Assembly (NCBI RefSeq): GCF_027789125.1
Contig: NZ_JAQFVF010000092.1
Span: 209,866-273,865 of the forward strand
Reading direction: 5' to 3'
Source of the DNA: Paenibacillus aestuarii
GTDB taxonomy: Bacteria; Bacillota; Bacilli; Paenibacillales; NBRC-103111
DNA: 64,000 bases
The position numbers and the translations under genes are program-made. This document shows positions 50,468-60,276 of the stretch, piece by piece. Under the pieces are notes generated by a model. That model was not told the DNA's origin, searched no databases, and saw nothing but the letters and a program-made list of their open reading frames with translations. Position 1 is the first letter of the stretch; each line of letters opens with the position of its first letter.

Positions 50468-51904
50468 TCAGCGTACCGCCTTCACCCGGTACGCCAAGAC
50501 AGCCGCAGAGGCGCAGCCGACCAGCAAAATGGCAAACAGGATTCGCAGCCCCATACCGTGATCGGCTGCGGCCTGAACACTGACATTCATCCGCCCGAGC
50601 AGCAAGGCGCAGAGGCCGATGCCGGCGATCTGTCCGAGGTAGCGCACCATCGCCAGCAAGCTGCCGGCCAAGCTCGCCTGGCTTCCGGGCACAGCGCCCA
50701 TGATCTCGGCGTTGTTGGTGGCGTGGAACAGGCCGTTCCCGATGCCGAACACCGCCAGCTGCACCGCGATGATCATCGCGGTTACTTGCGGGGCGCATAG
50801 GATGAACAGCATCGAGACGGCGCACAGCGCCGCTCCGCCAATAATCGGCAGCGCACCGCCATATTTGTCGCGGAACCAGCCGGAGAACGGAGCGATAAGG
50901 CCCACCAGCAGCGGCTGGATCATGAGAAAGCCGCCAGAAGCGACGACCGTGAGGCTAAGCGGGCCCTGCATATAGAAGGTTAACGCGATCAACGACGCGG
51001 TCAGCGCCATATTGATAAAGAACGAGCTGAGATTGCCCGACCAGACCGGCCTTAAGCGGATCAGCGCCCGGTCGAGAATGCCGTTCTGGATACGCCTTTC
51101 ATACAACCAGAACACGACCAGCAAAGCGAGGCCGCCAAGCATTGCAGCCCAAGTAGCCAGCGGCATACCGGCAGCAGCAGCAGGGTCAGCAGCGCCCCCT
51201 GTGTCTCCAGAGTCCCCATAGCCGCCAGACGCGAGCATGAGCAAAACCGTCCCTGCAGCCAAAAGCGCTGAGCCTAGAAGATCCAATGACCCCCGGTGCG
51301 CTTGAGCGCTTGACCGAGGAAAATATTTCAAACCGAGGCCGAAAGCAGCAAGCCCGATCGGCACATTAATCCAAAACAGCCATGGCCAGCCTGCCCACTC
51401 CAGGACGAAGCCGCCGATCGCCGGCCCCATCAGCGTGCCGAGGGAGATGACAACGGCATTAAGCCCGAGCGCTCTGCCCCGCTCATGGTCGGGAAACGCT
51501 TGGCGCACCATCGCTTGGCTGTTCGCCATGATCATCGCCGCCCCCAAGCCCTGCACGCAGCGCGAAATGATCATCATCGCGATCCCGTGCGACAGCGCGA
51601 CGCACAATGAGCCAAGCGCGAACACGATGAAGCCTGCGCTATAGATGTGGCTGCGCTTCCAGCGGTCGGAGAGCTTTCCCAAAAAAGGCAGCAAAGCTGC
51701 CATCGTAAGCAAATAGCTGGAAGCGAGCCATTGGATTTGCGCCAAAGGCTTGGCGAATTCCCCGGCCAAAGTCGGCAGACAGACGTTGACAATGCCGACA
51801 TCGAGCGTGGACATGAACGTCCCGAGGTTGACGATGAGAAGCACCATCCAGCGATAGTTCACCTTGGGATTCACATGCTGGGTCGTACGCATCACGCTGG
51901 TCAT
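50468..51904 (-). CDS. MFS drug efflux transporter, DHA2 (EmrB/QacA) family
   Basis: 478 residues from ATG 51904, which overlaps the nagA stop (ATGA). Fourteen predicted helices. Motifs: LIVNLGTFMSTLDVGIVNVCLPTLA (helix 1 Asp), GKLSDRWKRSH (motif A), RCVQGLGAAMIMANSQAM (motif B) and LMGPAIGGFVLEWAGWPWLFWINVPIG (motif C). Exports hydrophobic compounds by proton antiport. Last of the nag-side genes; connection with amino-sugar use is unclear. Confidence 0.9.
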   Translation of the reverse strand: MTSVMRTTQHVNPKVNYRWMVLLIVNLGTFMSTLDVGIVNVCLPTLAGEFAKPLAQIQWLASSYLLTMAALLPFLGKLSDRWKRSHIYSAGFIVFALGSLCVALSHGIAMMIISRCVQGLGAAMIMANSQAMVRQAFPDHERGRALGLNAVVISLGTLMGPAIGGFVLEWAGWPWLFWINVPIGLAAFGLGLKYFPRSSAQAHRGSLDLLGSALLAAGTVLLMLASGGYGDSGDTGGAADPAAAAGMPLATWAAMLGGLALLVVFWLYERRIQNGILDRALIRLRPVWSGNLSSFFINMALTASLIALTFYMQGPLSLTVVASGGFLMIQPLLVGLIAPFSGWFRDKYGGALPIIGGAALCAVSMLFILCAPQVTAMIIAVQLAVFGIGNGLFHATNNAEIMGAVPGSQASLAGSLLAMVRYLGQIAGIGLCALLLGRMNVSVQAAADHGMGLRILFAILLVGCASAAVLAYRVKAVR

Positions 51905-53085
51905 GGAGCGACGCTCACCCCGCTCTTGTAAACAGCGGCGATGCGCAGACTTGACTCCGCCTGCTGCACAAGCAGCAGATCCGCCGGAGCTCCGACCGTA
52001 AGCCCTGCCCCTACGGGTAGACCCATGCGGAGCGCCGGCCGTACGGAAGCCATGTCCCACGCTTCCCCTAGGCTGCACAGCCCATGGCTCACGAGGTGAT
52101 GCACGCCGCTGACCAGCATCTTCACCGAGCCGGCCAGCAGGTGCGGCTGATCTGCCATATGCAGTCGCCCTTGCGGTGTCAGCACCACATTGCCGCCGAT
52201 ATGCGACTCATATGTGCCAGCCGGCATGCCGCTGAAGTGGACGGCGTCGCTGACCAGCAGCGCCTGCTCGCCTTTGACCTTCATGGCGACCTTCAAGACG
52301 GCATCGGGCAGATGGAAGCCGTCGGCGATGAGACAAGTCCACAGCGAATCTGCGGCAAGCTGCTCCCATAAATAGTTCGGATGCCGCGGAAGCACCGCGT
52401 GGGCGCCATTGCCAAAATGCGTGGACATCGCCGCGCCGGCCGCCACAGCACGCCGGATTTGCTCCGGTGAAGCGGCGGTATGTCCGATGGACACGAGCAC
52501 GCCGGAATCCGTGCACCGGCGGATGAAATCTTCCGCTTCCGGCCATTCCGGAGAAACGGTGACGATCTTAATGCGCCCGCCTGCAGCCTCCTGCCAGCGC
52601 TGGAACTTGGAGAAGTCCGGCGCGCACACATGCAGCCGCGAATGAGCGCCCCGCGCACCGTCTTCCGCAGAAATAAACGGTCCCTCCAAATGAATACCGG
52701 CCACCGCTCTACCTGTGGCGGGGTCCTCTGCGCATTCCCTCGCAATCGTTCCAACCGCTTCCGTGATCGCTATCTCACTATTGGTAATAACAGTTGGAAA
52801 ATAACTGGTAACCCCTTCCTTCCATAAGGCCCGCGTTACCGAAGCCGTCGTTTGCGGAGCAATGGGGAGTGTATTAAAGTCCATTCCTGCATAGCCGTTG
52901 ATCTGCAAATCGACGAACCCCGGCCCCACCCATGGAAGCTGCTCGATCTCCAGCGCATCCGAATGCCCGTCTACTTCAAACTCATCCACACTTGCAATCC
53001 GCCCTTCCCGAATGGTGATGCGCACCGGGGCGCCGCTAACGTAATGGCGGCCTTGCACCTGTATTTCGATTTGTTCGATTCCCAC
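51901..53085 (-). CDS. nagA: N-acetylglucosamine-6-phosphate deacetylase
   Basis: 394 residues, GTG start at 53085 with AGAGGAG 11 nt upstream. Amidohydrolase fold: GPGFVDLQINGYAGMDF, metal/substrate Glu-His region HLEGPFISAEDGARGAH, GHTAASPEQI, STHFGNGAH and catalytic Asp in LLVSDAVHFSG. Converts GlcNAc-6-P to GlcN-6-P and acetate, feeding NagB encoded 3.5 kb upstream. Separated from the binding-protein gene by a terminator, so it may have a weaker independent or read-through expression. Confidence 0.93.
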   Translation of the reverse strand: MGIEQIEIQVQGRHYVSGAPVRITIREGRIASVDEFEVDGHSDALEIEQLPWVGPGFVDLQINGYAGMDFNTLPIAPQTTASVTRALWKEGVTSYFPTVITNSEIAITEAVGTIARECAEDPATGRAVAGIHLEGPFISAEDGARGAHSRLHVCAPDFSKFQRWQEAAGGRIKIVTVSPEWPEAEDFIRRCTDSGVLVSIGHTAASPEQIRRAVAAGAAMSTHFGNGAHAVLPRHPNYLWEQLAADSLWTCLIADGFHLPDAVLKVAMKVKGEQALLVSDAVHFSGMPAGTYESHIGGNVVLTPQGRLHMADQPHLLAGSVKMLVSGVHHLVSHGLCSLGEAWDMASVRPALRMGLPVGAGLTVGAPADLLLVQQAESSLRIAAVYKSGVSVAP

Positions 53086-53111
53086 GCCGATCAGGCTCCT
53101 CTCCAGGTTCT

Positions 53112-53142
53112 AAAAATAAACCCAGCGCAACATCGCGCTGGG
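53112..53142 (-). terminator. Terminator between binding protein gene and nagA
   Basis: CCCAGCGC-GATGTT-GCGCTGGG followed by TTTATTTTT on the minus strand. Confidence 0.85.
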
Positions 53143-53152
53143 CCGATCATCT

Positions 53153-54712
53153 TTATTTCTTGGTTGATTGAGCGCGGTCATAGGCTGACTTGTACACGCC
53201 GACAACTTTATCAACGCCAACTTTTTTCAACTCGTCCACGTAGTTGTTCCACTCGCCCAAATCACGTTGTCCAGTAATAAACTTGGCAAGCGCTTGGTCG
53301 CGCGTTTTTTGCAGCGTCTGTCCAACGGTCGACACGACCTCCAGCTCTTGCTGCGTCATCGCCGGACGAGGCTGCTGCTCACTGTCATAGTTGACCGCTT
53401 GCTTGTAAGCATCCTGCAGCTCTGGAGATGACAACGATAAGTGCGCGTCATAGTCGAACCAAGTGTACGTACCGTCTGTGGAAAGCCCGGTCTTCTTGCG
53501 CATATCGGACACATCGGCGTAGTTGCCGATGAATTTCTTTTTGCCATTTTCTTCGCTGTAGGTTTCGCCTTGCTTGCCCCAGCTCACCAGATCAAGCCCT
53601 TCCTTCGTATAGAAGAAATCCATGTAGTGCATGATGTCCTTAATATTTTTGGAAGTCGAAGTGACCATAATGCCATTTTCCAGGAATTGGGTGTAGGCAT
53701 TTTTTTGCGGACCTCCCGGCCAGCCTGCCGGCGTCGGCATAAACAGCAAGTTGTACGACGGGTTTTGCTTGCGCATCGGCAAGTTATAGAAATCTACACG
53801 GCTAATGTAGTCGGCTGTCACAAACGAACGGTCCGTCGACATCAGATCCTGCCATTGTTTCGTATCGATCGTCAAGAAATCCGGCGGGATCAAGCCCTCT
53901 TTATAAAATTTATTCAAATACGTGATCATCTTCTTGAAATTTTCTTCAATCGGTCCATAGCGCCATTCTTTTTTATCAAAGTCAAAGTATACGTCGTTCG
54001 TGCCGTCATCACTGCCCGTTCCAAAAGCGGGAGCAAAGTTGCGCAGGTAGATCAGCCCTTGCCGCCAAGCCAGCGGATAGCTGTCCGGATAAACCTGCTT
54101 CAACGCTTTCAACGCGGTATACAGCTCATCCCAGTTCGCTGGCGCCTTCAGCCCGTTTTTCTTAAACACATCCTCGCGGTACATCCAGTTCATCCGGTTT
54201 GTCTCACCGATCCCGTGGTTGGGGAACACGTACATTTTGCCGTCGGCAGACATGGCATTCTGCGTATCCGTCGGGAATTGCTCCATCCATTTTTTCAAAT
54301 TCGGCATTTCATTCAAGTAATCAAGAATGTTGACAAGCGCGCCCTGCTGCCCGAACTTATCGGCTGTTTTTTTGCTTTGGGTATAAAGCATATCCGGCAT
54401 ATTGCCTGAAGCGACGGTCAAGTTCAAGGCGTTATCCAGCTGCGCGTCCGGCGGAACCTGAACGTTCAAGGTCACCCCTGTTTTCTCCTTCACGTATTTC
54501 CAGACCGGCCAATCTTTGTTGTACGGCCAACTTGCGTTGGAGTAATCAAGAAAGGTGAACGTATGCTCTTTAATTGGAGCTGCGGAAGCTTTATCGGCAG
54601 GTGCGGCTGAGCCGCTTGCAGGCGCGGGGCTATTCCCTGATTGGCTGGAGCAGCCTGAAACTACAGCTACGGTGAGCACTGCGGTGAGCGCCCAATTGAA
54701 AGTCTTTTTCAT
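53153..54712 (-). CDS. Sugar ABC transporter lipoprotein binding protein (LplA/LipO-like)
   Basis: 519 residues from ATG 54712 (AAAGGGAG ten nt upstream). Lipobox VVSGC (Cys about 21), Ser/Ala-rich tether, then the large family-1 fold: FTFLDYSNASWPYNKDWPVWKYV, MPDMLYTQSKKTADKF, GIGETNRMNWMYREDVF and SYNLLFMPTPAGWPGGP. Together with the two permeases forms an importer without its own ATPase. Ligand is probably an amino-sugar glycoside, judging by NagA/NagB and the oxidoreductases nearby. Confidence 0.92.
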   Translation of the reverse strand: MKKTFNWALTAVLTVAVVSGCSSQSGNSPAPASGSAAPADKASAAPIKEHTFTFLDYSNASWPYNKDWPVWKYVKEKTGVTLNVQVPPDAQLDNALNLTVASGNMPDMLYTQSKKTADKFGQQGALVNILDYLNEMPNLKKWMEQFPTDTQNAMSADGKMYVFPNHGIGETNRMNWMYREDVFKKNGLKAPANWDELYTALKALKQVYPDSYPLAWRQGLIYLRNFAPAFGTGSDDGTNDVYFDFDKKEWRYGPIEENFKKMITYLNKFYKEGLIPPDFLTIDTKQWQDLMSTDRSFVTADYISRVDFYNLPMRKQNPSYNLLFMPTPAGWPGGPQKNAYTQFLENGIMVTSTSKNIKDIMHYMDFFYTKEGLDLVSWGKQGETYSEENGKKKFIGNYADVSDMRKKTGLSTDGTYTWFDYDAHLSLSSPELQDAYKQAVNYDSEQQPRPAMTQQELEVVSTVGQTLQKTRDQALAKFITGQRDLGEWNNYVDELKKVGVDKVVGVYKSAYDRAQSTKK

Positions 54713-54746
54713 AGCGATCAAACTCCCTTTTCACTGGTTTAATGGA

Positions 54747-55610
54747 CTAGCCTTTCACTGATCCGATTAAAGCGCCCTTGACAAAATATTTTTGCAAGAA
54801 CGGATACACCAAAAGAATAGGTACCGTAGAAACGATGATGGTGGCGTATTTGAGCGGCTCATCGAGCACTTGGTTGTCACCCACGTTGCTGCCGCCGTTC
54901 AAGACCATTTGCGATGCCATGACAATGTTGCGCAGCACCACTTGCAGGGGGTACAGCTGGTCATTACGCAAATATAGCAGCGCCGAATAGAAGTTGTTCC
55001 AAATACCGACGGCGTAGAAAAGACCGATTGTGGCCAGTGAGGCGGCCGATAGCGGCAGAACGATGCGGGCAAATATGCCAATTTCCGTAAGCCCGTCCAA
55101 TTTCCCTGATTCTTCAAGTTCCTTGGGGAGTCCTAAAAAGAACGTCCGCATAATAATCAAGTTCCACGTGCTGATTGCAGAAGGGATAATCATGGACCAG
55201 AACGAGTCAACAAGTCCCAGACTCTTCACGACCAGGAAGGTGGGAATCATCCCGCCATTGAAAAACATCGTGAACACAATCATCAGCGTCAGCGGTTTGT
55301 GGAACATCATCTCTTTTTTCGATAAGGCATAAGCGCCAGCAGCTGTAATGAGCAGGGACAGAGGAGCACCGATCACGACATACAAGATCGTGTTGCGGTA
55401 CGAAGTCCAAATGCGATCATCATGCAGCACGACGGAATAGGCATTGACATTCAGACCTTTGGGCAGCAAGCTGATTTCGTTCTTGATGACGTACACATCA
55501 CTGCTGAGCGACACCGAGATCATATACAGGAACGGATAGAGGGTGGCGACAGCGACGCACAGCAGGAATAATCCGATAAGCAGACGGGATAACGACCATT
55601 TACGCTTCAA
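54747..55610 (-). CDS. Carbohydrate ABC transporter permease, MalG/LplC type (TTG start)
   Basis: 287 residues from TTG 55610 with AAAGGAGG seven nt upstream; reading from the earlier start at 55673 would add 21 residues overlapping the preceding gene. Six helices; EAA loop LPKELEESGKLDGLTEIGIFARIVLPL; ends FVKGALIGSVKG. Confidence 0.92.
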   Translation of the reverse strand: MKRKWSLSRLLIGLFLLCVAVATLYPFLYMISVSLSSDVYVIKNEISLLPKGLNVNAYSVVLHDDRIWTSYRNTILYVVIGAPLSLLITAAGAYALSKKEMMFHKPLTLMIVFTMFFNGGMIPTFLVVKSLGLVDSFWSMIIPSAISTWNLIIMRTFFLGLPKELEESGKLDGLTEIGIFARIVLPLSAASLATIGLFYAVGIWNNFYSALLYLRNDQLYPLQVVLRNIVMASQMVLNGGSNVGDNQVLDEPLKYATIIVSTVPILLVYPFLQKYFVKGALIGSVKG

Positions 55611-55623
55611 CTGGCATCCTCCT

Positions 55624-56598
55624 TTACCATAAACTCGTTTCGCTGACCTTACGTCCGGCATAGTTAGCCGCAAAAATAAAGATCAAGCTGACAACGCCAG
55701 TGAATAAATCAACTGCGGTACCGTAACTGTAATTGCCCAGTGTAAGCCCCATCCGATAGACAAACGTGCTGAAAATATCACCGGCATCATACGTAGCCGG
55801 GTTCATCAATAGAAACACTTTCTCGAATCCGATGTCGATAATGTGGCCGATATTCAAAATCAGCATAATGACCATCGCCGGCATAATACCCGGAATTGTC
55901 ACGTTCCAGAGCTGCTTCCAACGGGTTGCGCCGTCGATCGCTGCCGCCTCATACAGCTGCGGATCAATGGCAGTGAGCGCCGCCAAGAAAATGATCGAGC
56001 CCCAGCCAGCATGCTGCCAAATGTCAGCTAGCACATAAATCGGCCGAAACCATTCAGGCTGCACGAGCAGATTCACCGGCTGCCAGCCAAGCAGCTTGAC
56101 GAAGTGGGCTACGATTCCAGTCGTCGGCGACAAGAACATGACGACCATCCCGATGACGACAACGTTGGAAATAAAATGCGGCACATAGCTGACCGTTTGG
56201 ACAAAACGTTTGAAGAACAAGTTCTTGACTTCGTTGAGGCAGAGCGCAAGGATGACGGGGACCGGGAAGCCGAATATGACAGTGGATACGCCGAGCAGGA
56301 ACGTATTGCGGAACAGTTTAAGAAAATCCGGACTTTCGAAAAACATCTTGTAATATTTGAGGCCGACCCATGGACTGGCCCACACGCCTTTGAACAAGTT
56401 GTAATCCTTGAACGAAATGACCAAGCCGAACATCGGCAAATATTTGAACAGCACGTAATAGATGAAGCATGGCAGGAATAAAATCAGCAAATATTTGCTG
56501 CGATTCAGGCGCTTCAAGAAGAGCGAACGCTTATTGGTCGGCGCGCTTATTGGCAGCGCATCAGTTTTTACTTCAATGGCAGCATTAACCGGTTCCAT
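55624..56598 (-). CDS. Carbohydrate ABC transporter permease, MalF/LplB type
   Basis: 324 residues from ATG 56598 (GAGGGG six nt upstream). Six helices; EAA loop LYEAAAIDGATRWKQLWNVTIPGI; ends AGRKVSETSLW. The start lies 14 bp inside the nagB coding region, so translation is coupled to nagB. Confidence 0.92.
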   Translation of the reverse strand: MEPVNAAIEVKTDALPISAPTNKRSLFLKRLNRSKYLLILFLPCFIYYVLFKYLPMFGLVISFKDYNLFKGVWASPWVGLKYYKMFFESPDFLKLFRNTFLLGVSTVIFGFPVPVILALCLNEVKNLFFKRFVQTVSYVPHFISNVVVIGMVVMFLSPTTGIVAHFVKLLGWQPVNLLVQPEWFRPIYVLADIWQHAGWGSIIFLAALTAIDPQLYEAAAIDGATRWKQLWNVTIPGIMPAMVIMLILNIGHIIDIGFEKVFLLMNPATYDAGDIFSTFVYRMGLTLGNYSYGTAVDLFTGVVSLIFIFAANYAGRKVSETSLW

Positions 56599-57394
56599 GC
56601 GCATCCCCTCTTTCTTCTGGCACCTCCCCATAGGAGTCCGTATCGACATACAACGTACAGGATGGATGACTGCGCAGAATAGTGGCAGGGCACGCCGTCG
56701 ACACGCCGTCGCTTAGTGTCCTGCGCACCGCTTCATGCTTAGTTGGTCCCGGCACCATGCAGAACAGGTGCTTGCCGGAGAGCAGCGCCGGAATTGTCAG
56801 GGTTAGCGCATGCGTTGGAACGTCCTTGAACCGGGGAAAACAGCCGTCATGCACTTGCTGTCTGCGGCAGGCGTCATCGAGCTCTACCGGTTTCACCCAA
56901 GCCTGGTCTTGAAAATCGGCAACAGGCGGATCATTAAACGCGATGTGCCCGTTCTCGCCGATGCCGAGGCATACGATATCGATCGGTTTGGCCCGCAGCA
57001 GCGCCTCATAGCGAGCGCATTCGGCGGCAATGTCGTTCGTGCTGTCGATCCGATGAACGGCGGCGAACGGCACCTGGCTGAACAACCGCTCCGTCAGGAA
57101 GCTGCCGAACGATTGGGGTGCGTCTGCCGCAAGCCCGATGTATTCATCCATGTGAAGGGCGGTAATGCGCTGCCAGTCGATCCCTTCCTCGCGAATCAGC
57201 GTCTCGAGGAATTCGTTCTGCGAAGGCGCCGCAGCGAACACCATCACGAGTGCCTCTTGTTCGCCCTGCAGCTTCCTGATGGCCGCCGCCGCTTGCGCAG
57301 CAGCTGCTGCGCCCAGCGACCGGCGGTCAGAATACACTTGCACGTTCAATAGTTCCACAGTTTGCGTTAAAATCGGTTGCGTTTGCAGCTTCAT
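56585..57394 (-). CDS. nagB: Glucosamine-6-phosphate deaminase
   Basis: 269 residues. Catalytic motifs HMDEYIGL (Asp), GIGENGHIAFNDPP (Glu-His) and the phosphate-binding end MVPGPTKHEAVRRTL. Converts glucosamine-6-phosphate to fructose-6-phosphate and ammonia. An Ala-rich segment (AAAAAQAAAAIRKLQ, about 30-44) precedes the phosphate loop. AGGAAGGGG before ATG. Fifth gene of the sugar operon. Confidence 0.93.
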   Translation of the reverse strand: MKLQTQPILTQTVELLNVQVYSDRRSLGAAAAAQAAAAIRKLQGEQEALVMVFAAAPSQNEFLETLIREEGIDWQRITALHMDEYIGLAADAPQSFGSFLTERLFSQVPFAAVHRIDSTNDIAAECARYEALLRAKPIDIVCLGIGENGHIAFNDPPVADFQDQAWVKPVELDDACRRQQVHDGCFPRFKDVPTHALTLTIPALLSGKHLFCMVPGPTKHEAVRRTLSDGVSTACPATILRSHPSCTLYVDTDSYGEVPEERGDAHGTG

Positions 57395-57429
57395 TGTCTT
57401 TTCCCCTTCCTCGGTTCAAATCCTTTAGG

Positions 57430-58302
57430 CTAAGCGCCAACTTCCGCAAGCAAATCCAGCAAGCTGCGCACGCACTGCTCGGAAGCTTCTTTACCGCCGT
57501 CCGAGAACGAAGCTCCCATCGGGCGTTTCAATTGCTCTTCGGTCAATACGCTATGCAGCCGATAATGCGTCTCTACGACGAGGTAACCGTCATAACCGGT
57601 ACGCAGCAGCCGGCGGAAAAGCCCTCTGTAATCGACGAGCCCGCTACCGATCGCCACCGCCTCAATACCGGAGTCCGTCTTGACGGCGTCTTTCAAATGA
57701 ATATGGCGAATCCGCTCCTGCAGGTAATCATAACCATCCGGATAGGGAGTCTCGCCATCAGGGTCCCACAGATCGTTGCCGGGATCGTAGAGCGCCTTCA
57801 CCGCAGGCGACGCGACCTCGTCAATGAGGCGCGCGACTTTGCGGGCGTTGCTGGCGTAGACGCTCGGATCGAACTCCAGCACGAACGTCAGCCCCGCCTG
57901 TTCGAAGATCGGCGCGATCCGCTGAAGCTGCCGGACAATGCCCGGCAGCTCTGCCTCAAACGGCGCCCGCGCCCAGAAGCTGAACCCGCGAATCAGCTTT
58001 GTATTCAAGCGCTGTGCTATGGCGATATATCGCTGGGCCAGCGCGATATGGCTCTCCAGCTCGGCTTCCTGATCGAGTTCGCATTTGAAGATCGGCGCGG
58101 ACAAGCCGCATAATTCAAGTCCGCTGTCTGCGATCAGCGAGCGGATCTCCTCGATCTCCGCATCTTCCATTTGATGGAGCAGTTTATTATTTACAGAGCG
58201 AAGCTCCAGTGCTTGCAGCCCGAACTGCTGGGCAAAAGCGATGGCCTCGCGCAAATCTTGCGACACCTCATCGGTGATTATCCCTAAGCGAAACCGGCTC
58301 AT
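57430..58302 (-). CDS. Sugar phosphate isomerase/epimerase (TIM barrel)
   Basis: 290 residues; same family as 30136 but only moderately similar. Begins FRLGIITDEVSQDLREAIAFAQQFGLQALELRSVN. Metal ligand candidates: Glu in FVLEFDPSVY, Asp in LYDPGND, His in HIHLKDAV and Glu in LVVETHY. ATG overlaps the upstream oxidoreductase stop (ATGA), so the two enzymes likely act in sequence. Confidence 0.88.
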   Translation of the reverse strand: MSRFRLGIITDEVSQDLREAIAFAQQFGLQALELRSVNNKLLHQMEDAEIEEIRSLIADSGLELCGLSAPIFKCELDQEAELESHIALAQRYIAIAQRLNTKLIRGFSFWARAPFEAELPGIVRQLQRIAPIFEQAGLTFVLEFDPSVYASNARKVARLIDEVASPAVKALYDPGNDLWDPDGETPYPDGYDYLQERIRHIHLKDAVKTDSGIEAVAIGSGLVDYRGLFRRLLRTGYDGYLVVETHYRLHSVLTEEQLKRPMGASFSDGGKEASEQCVRSLLDLLAEVGA

Positions 58303-59207
58303 AGCTGCACCGGCAATCCCGTTTCCCGGCTCTCATTGGCAGCCTCCAGGAAGCGAATGATTTCCAGCGTCTCGCCTGCGTCAATGTCAGGTACGCCCGT
58401 TGTAAACATCCGCATCACTTGTTCCAGCAGGCTGGCATAATACGGTTTGGCCACAGATGCCGTGTTGACGAACTGCGTGCTTTTCTCGCGATGGACGAGT
58501 CCCCCGAACGTCTTATTCCCCCGGCGGTTGCCGCGAATCGTGCCGACACGGCCATCCGCCCATACCCCGACGACTTGATCGTGATCGGCGTTCGTCGTCG
58601 TCTGCACATATTGGCAGCCCGTGCCCATCGTGCGGAACAGCATTTCCGCCGTATGGATGCCGTACCAATAAAAGCCCGGCTGGGTCGGCTGAATCTCAAG
58701 CGGCCCATAGTAGTCAGCGCCGATGACAGCGCCGTGATCTTTATCCTGCAGAGCTGCAGTCAGCGCATCCGCATAGCGCAGCGCCGAGCAGCTCATCATC
58801 GGGAAGCCGTACTCCCGGCTCAGCGCTGCCATGGCTCGAGCGTCCTCGGAGCACACCGCAAACGGCTTGTCGACAAACACCGGCTTGCGCAAAGAGGCGA
58901 TTGCTTGCAGCTGCTGCAAATGCACACGGCCATCCACCGACAGCAGCAGCACCGCATCGCTGCGCTCGGCCACTTCAGCCGGGGCGTCCACGATGCTCAC
59001 GCCATAATTGTCTTCCAGGTCCTGGCGAAAGCCAGGCAGTCGCGACCAACTGAGCTCAAAATCCGGCGAGCCTCCAGGATAGGCAGCGACAATGCGCCCT
59101 CCCGGCACGTGATATTGCTGTGTAGGGTCATTTAACAGCTTTGCAAAAGCTGAAACATGCGAAGTATCCAGCCCAATTATGCCAATTTTTAACGTAGGTT
59201 CCACCAC
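58299..59207 (-). CDS. Gfo/Idh/MocA family oxidoreductase (divergent, DKP variant)
   Basis: 302 residues from GTG 59207 (GGAAGG eight nt upstream). Rossmann IGIIGLDTSHVSAFAKLL replaces the usual GxGxxG; the EKP motif is FVDKPFAV, with Asp for Glu. The C-terminal substrate half is shorter than in the neighbours. It may bind nucleotide differently or be specialised. Follows the 342-aa relative by 15 bp. Confidence 0.85.
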   Translation of the reverse strand: MVEPTLKIGIIGLDTSHVSAFAKLLNDPTQQYHVPGGRIVAAYPGGSPDFELSWSRLPGFRQDLEDNYGVSIVDAPAEVAERSDAVLLLSVDGRVHLQQLQAIASLRKPVFVDKPFAVCSEDARAMAALSREYGFPMMSCSALRYADALTAALQDKDHGAVIGADYYGPLEIQPTQPGFYWYGIHTAEMLFRTMGTGCQYVQTTTNADHDQVVGVWADGRVGTIRGNRRGNKTFGGLVHREKSTQFVNTASVAKPYYASLLEQVMRMFTTGVPDIDAGETLEIIRFLEAANESRETGLPVQL

Positions 59208-59222
59208 GAGCACATCCTTCCG

Positions 59223-60251
59223 TTAATTCAAATGTATTTCTTTGCCTGTCCGCGCCGATTCGTAAATCGCCAGAATCAGGTCGACCGATTTTCTTGCTTC
59301 TTCACCGTTCACCAACGGCTCCCTGTTTTCCTTCACGGCTTTCAAAATGTCATCTACAAAAATGTAATGACCGTCCGATGACATGTCCTCAGGCTTCGTT
59401 CCACTCATCGTCGATAGGGCACCTACCTCTGGCGCCCCTTCATCGGAACCTAGCATTTTCCATTGTTTGATGCCGCTGTCCGCCACAATGATGGTGCCCT
59501 TCTCGCCGTGCAGCTCGAAACGCGTCTCCTGATTCGGGTACACCGAGGTTGTGCCCTGAATCACGCCGTAGGCGCCGTTCTTGTACTTCAGCACTGCGAC
59601 AGCCGTATCCTCGACTTCGATGTCGCGCAGCAGCGGGGCCGCATAAGCGAACACCGAAGCGACGCCGCCCATCAAATATTGGATCACATCAACGCCGTGA
59701 ACGCCTTGATTCATGAGCGCCCCGCCGCCGTCCCACTGCCAAGTACCGCGCCAGCCGGCGCTCTTGTAATATTCCGGGCTGCGGTAATATTTCAGATAAG
59801 CATCGCCAAGCACCAGCTTGCCGAGCTTATTGTCGCCGATGGCTTGGCGTGCAGCTATAACCGACGGCATGACGCGCCGCTGAAAGACGCAGCCGAGCTT
59901 TACGTTATTGGCGCGGACGGCAGCGATCATCTGTGACATTTTGTCGGAAGTAATATCCAGCGGTTTCTCGCAAAGAATATGCTTGCCCGCCTGCGCTGCG
60001 GCGATCGTCACTTCGGCGTGCATGCCGCTCGGCACACAGACGGACACGACATCGACATCATCGCGCTTTAGCATTTCCTTGTAATCGGCGTATACGTGCG
60101 GAATCCCATATTCATCTGCCATAGATTGCGCTTTATCCTGGATGACGTCCGAGATCGCAACAAGCTCTGCTTCTGGATGATGAGCGATGGCTCTGGCGTG
60201 AAAAGGCGAGATGACGCCTGCGCCAACGATGGCAAAACGGATTTTTGACAT
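59223..60251 (-). CDS. Gfo/Idh/MocA family oxidoreductase
   Basis: 342 residues. Rossmann FAIVGAGVISPFHARAI, LCEKPLDIT with catalytic Lys, and C-terminal AGWRGTWQWDGGGALMNQGVHGVDVIQYLMG (Asp/His of the substrate site). Full set of family residues, so probably an active NAD(P)-dependent sugar oxidoreductase. RBS GAGGTG. Middle of the three tandem copies. Confidence 0.9.
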   Translation of the reverse strand: MSKIRFAIVGAGVISPFHARAIAHHPEAELVAISDVIQDKAQSMADEYGIPHVYADYKEMLKRDDVDVVSVCVPSGMHAEVTIAAAQAGKHILCEKPLDITSDKMSQMIAAVRANNVKLGCVFQRRVMPSVIAARQAIGDNKLGKLVLGDAYLKYYRSPEYYKSAGWRGTWQWDGGGALMNQGVHGVDVIQYLMGGVASVFAYAAPLLRDIEVEDTAVAVLKYKNGAYGVIQGTTSVYPNQETRFELHGEKGTIIVADSGIKQWKMLGSDEGAPEVGALSTMSGTKPEDMSSDGHYIFVDDILKAVKENREPLVNGEEARKSVDLILAIYESARTGKEIHLN

Positions 60252-60276
60252 TTGATCACCTCATAGCGTTATTGGT

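Noticed and set aside
53441..54409. 322-codon open frame on the plus strand
   Set aside because: Antisense to the binding-protein gene; His/Arg/Val-rich nonsense composition, no RBS.
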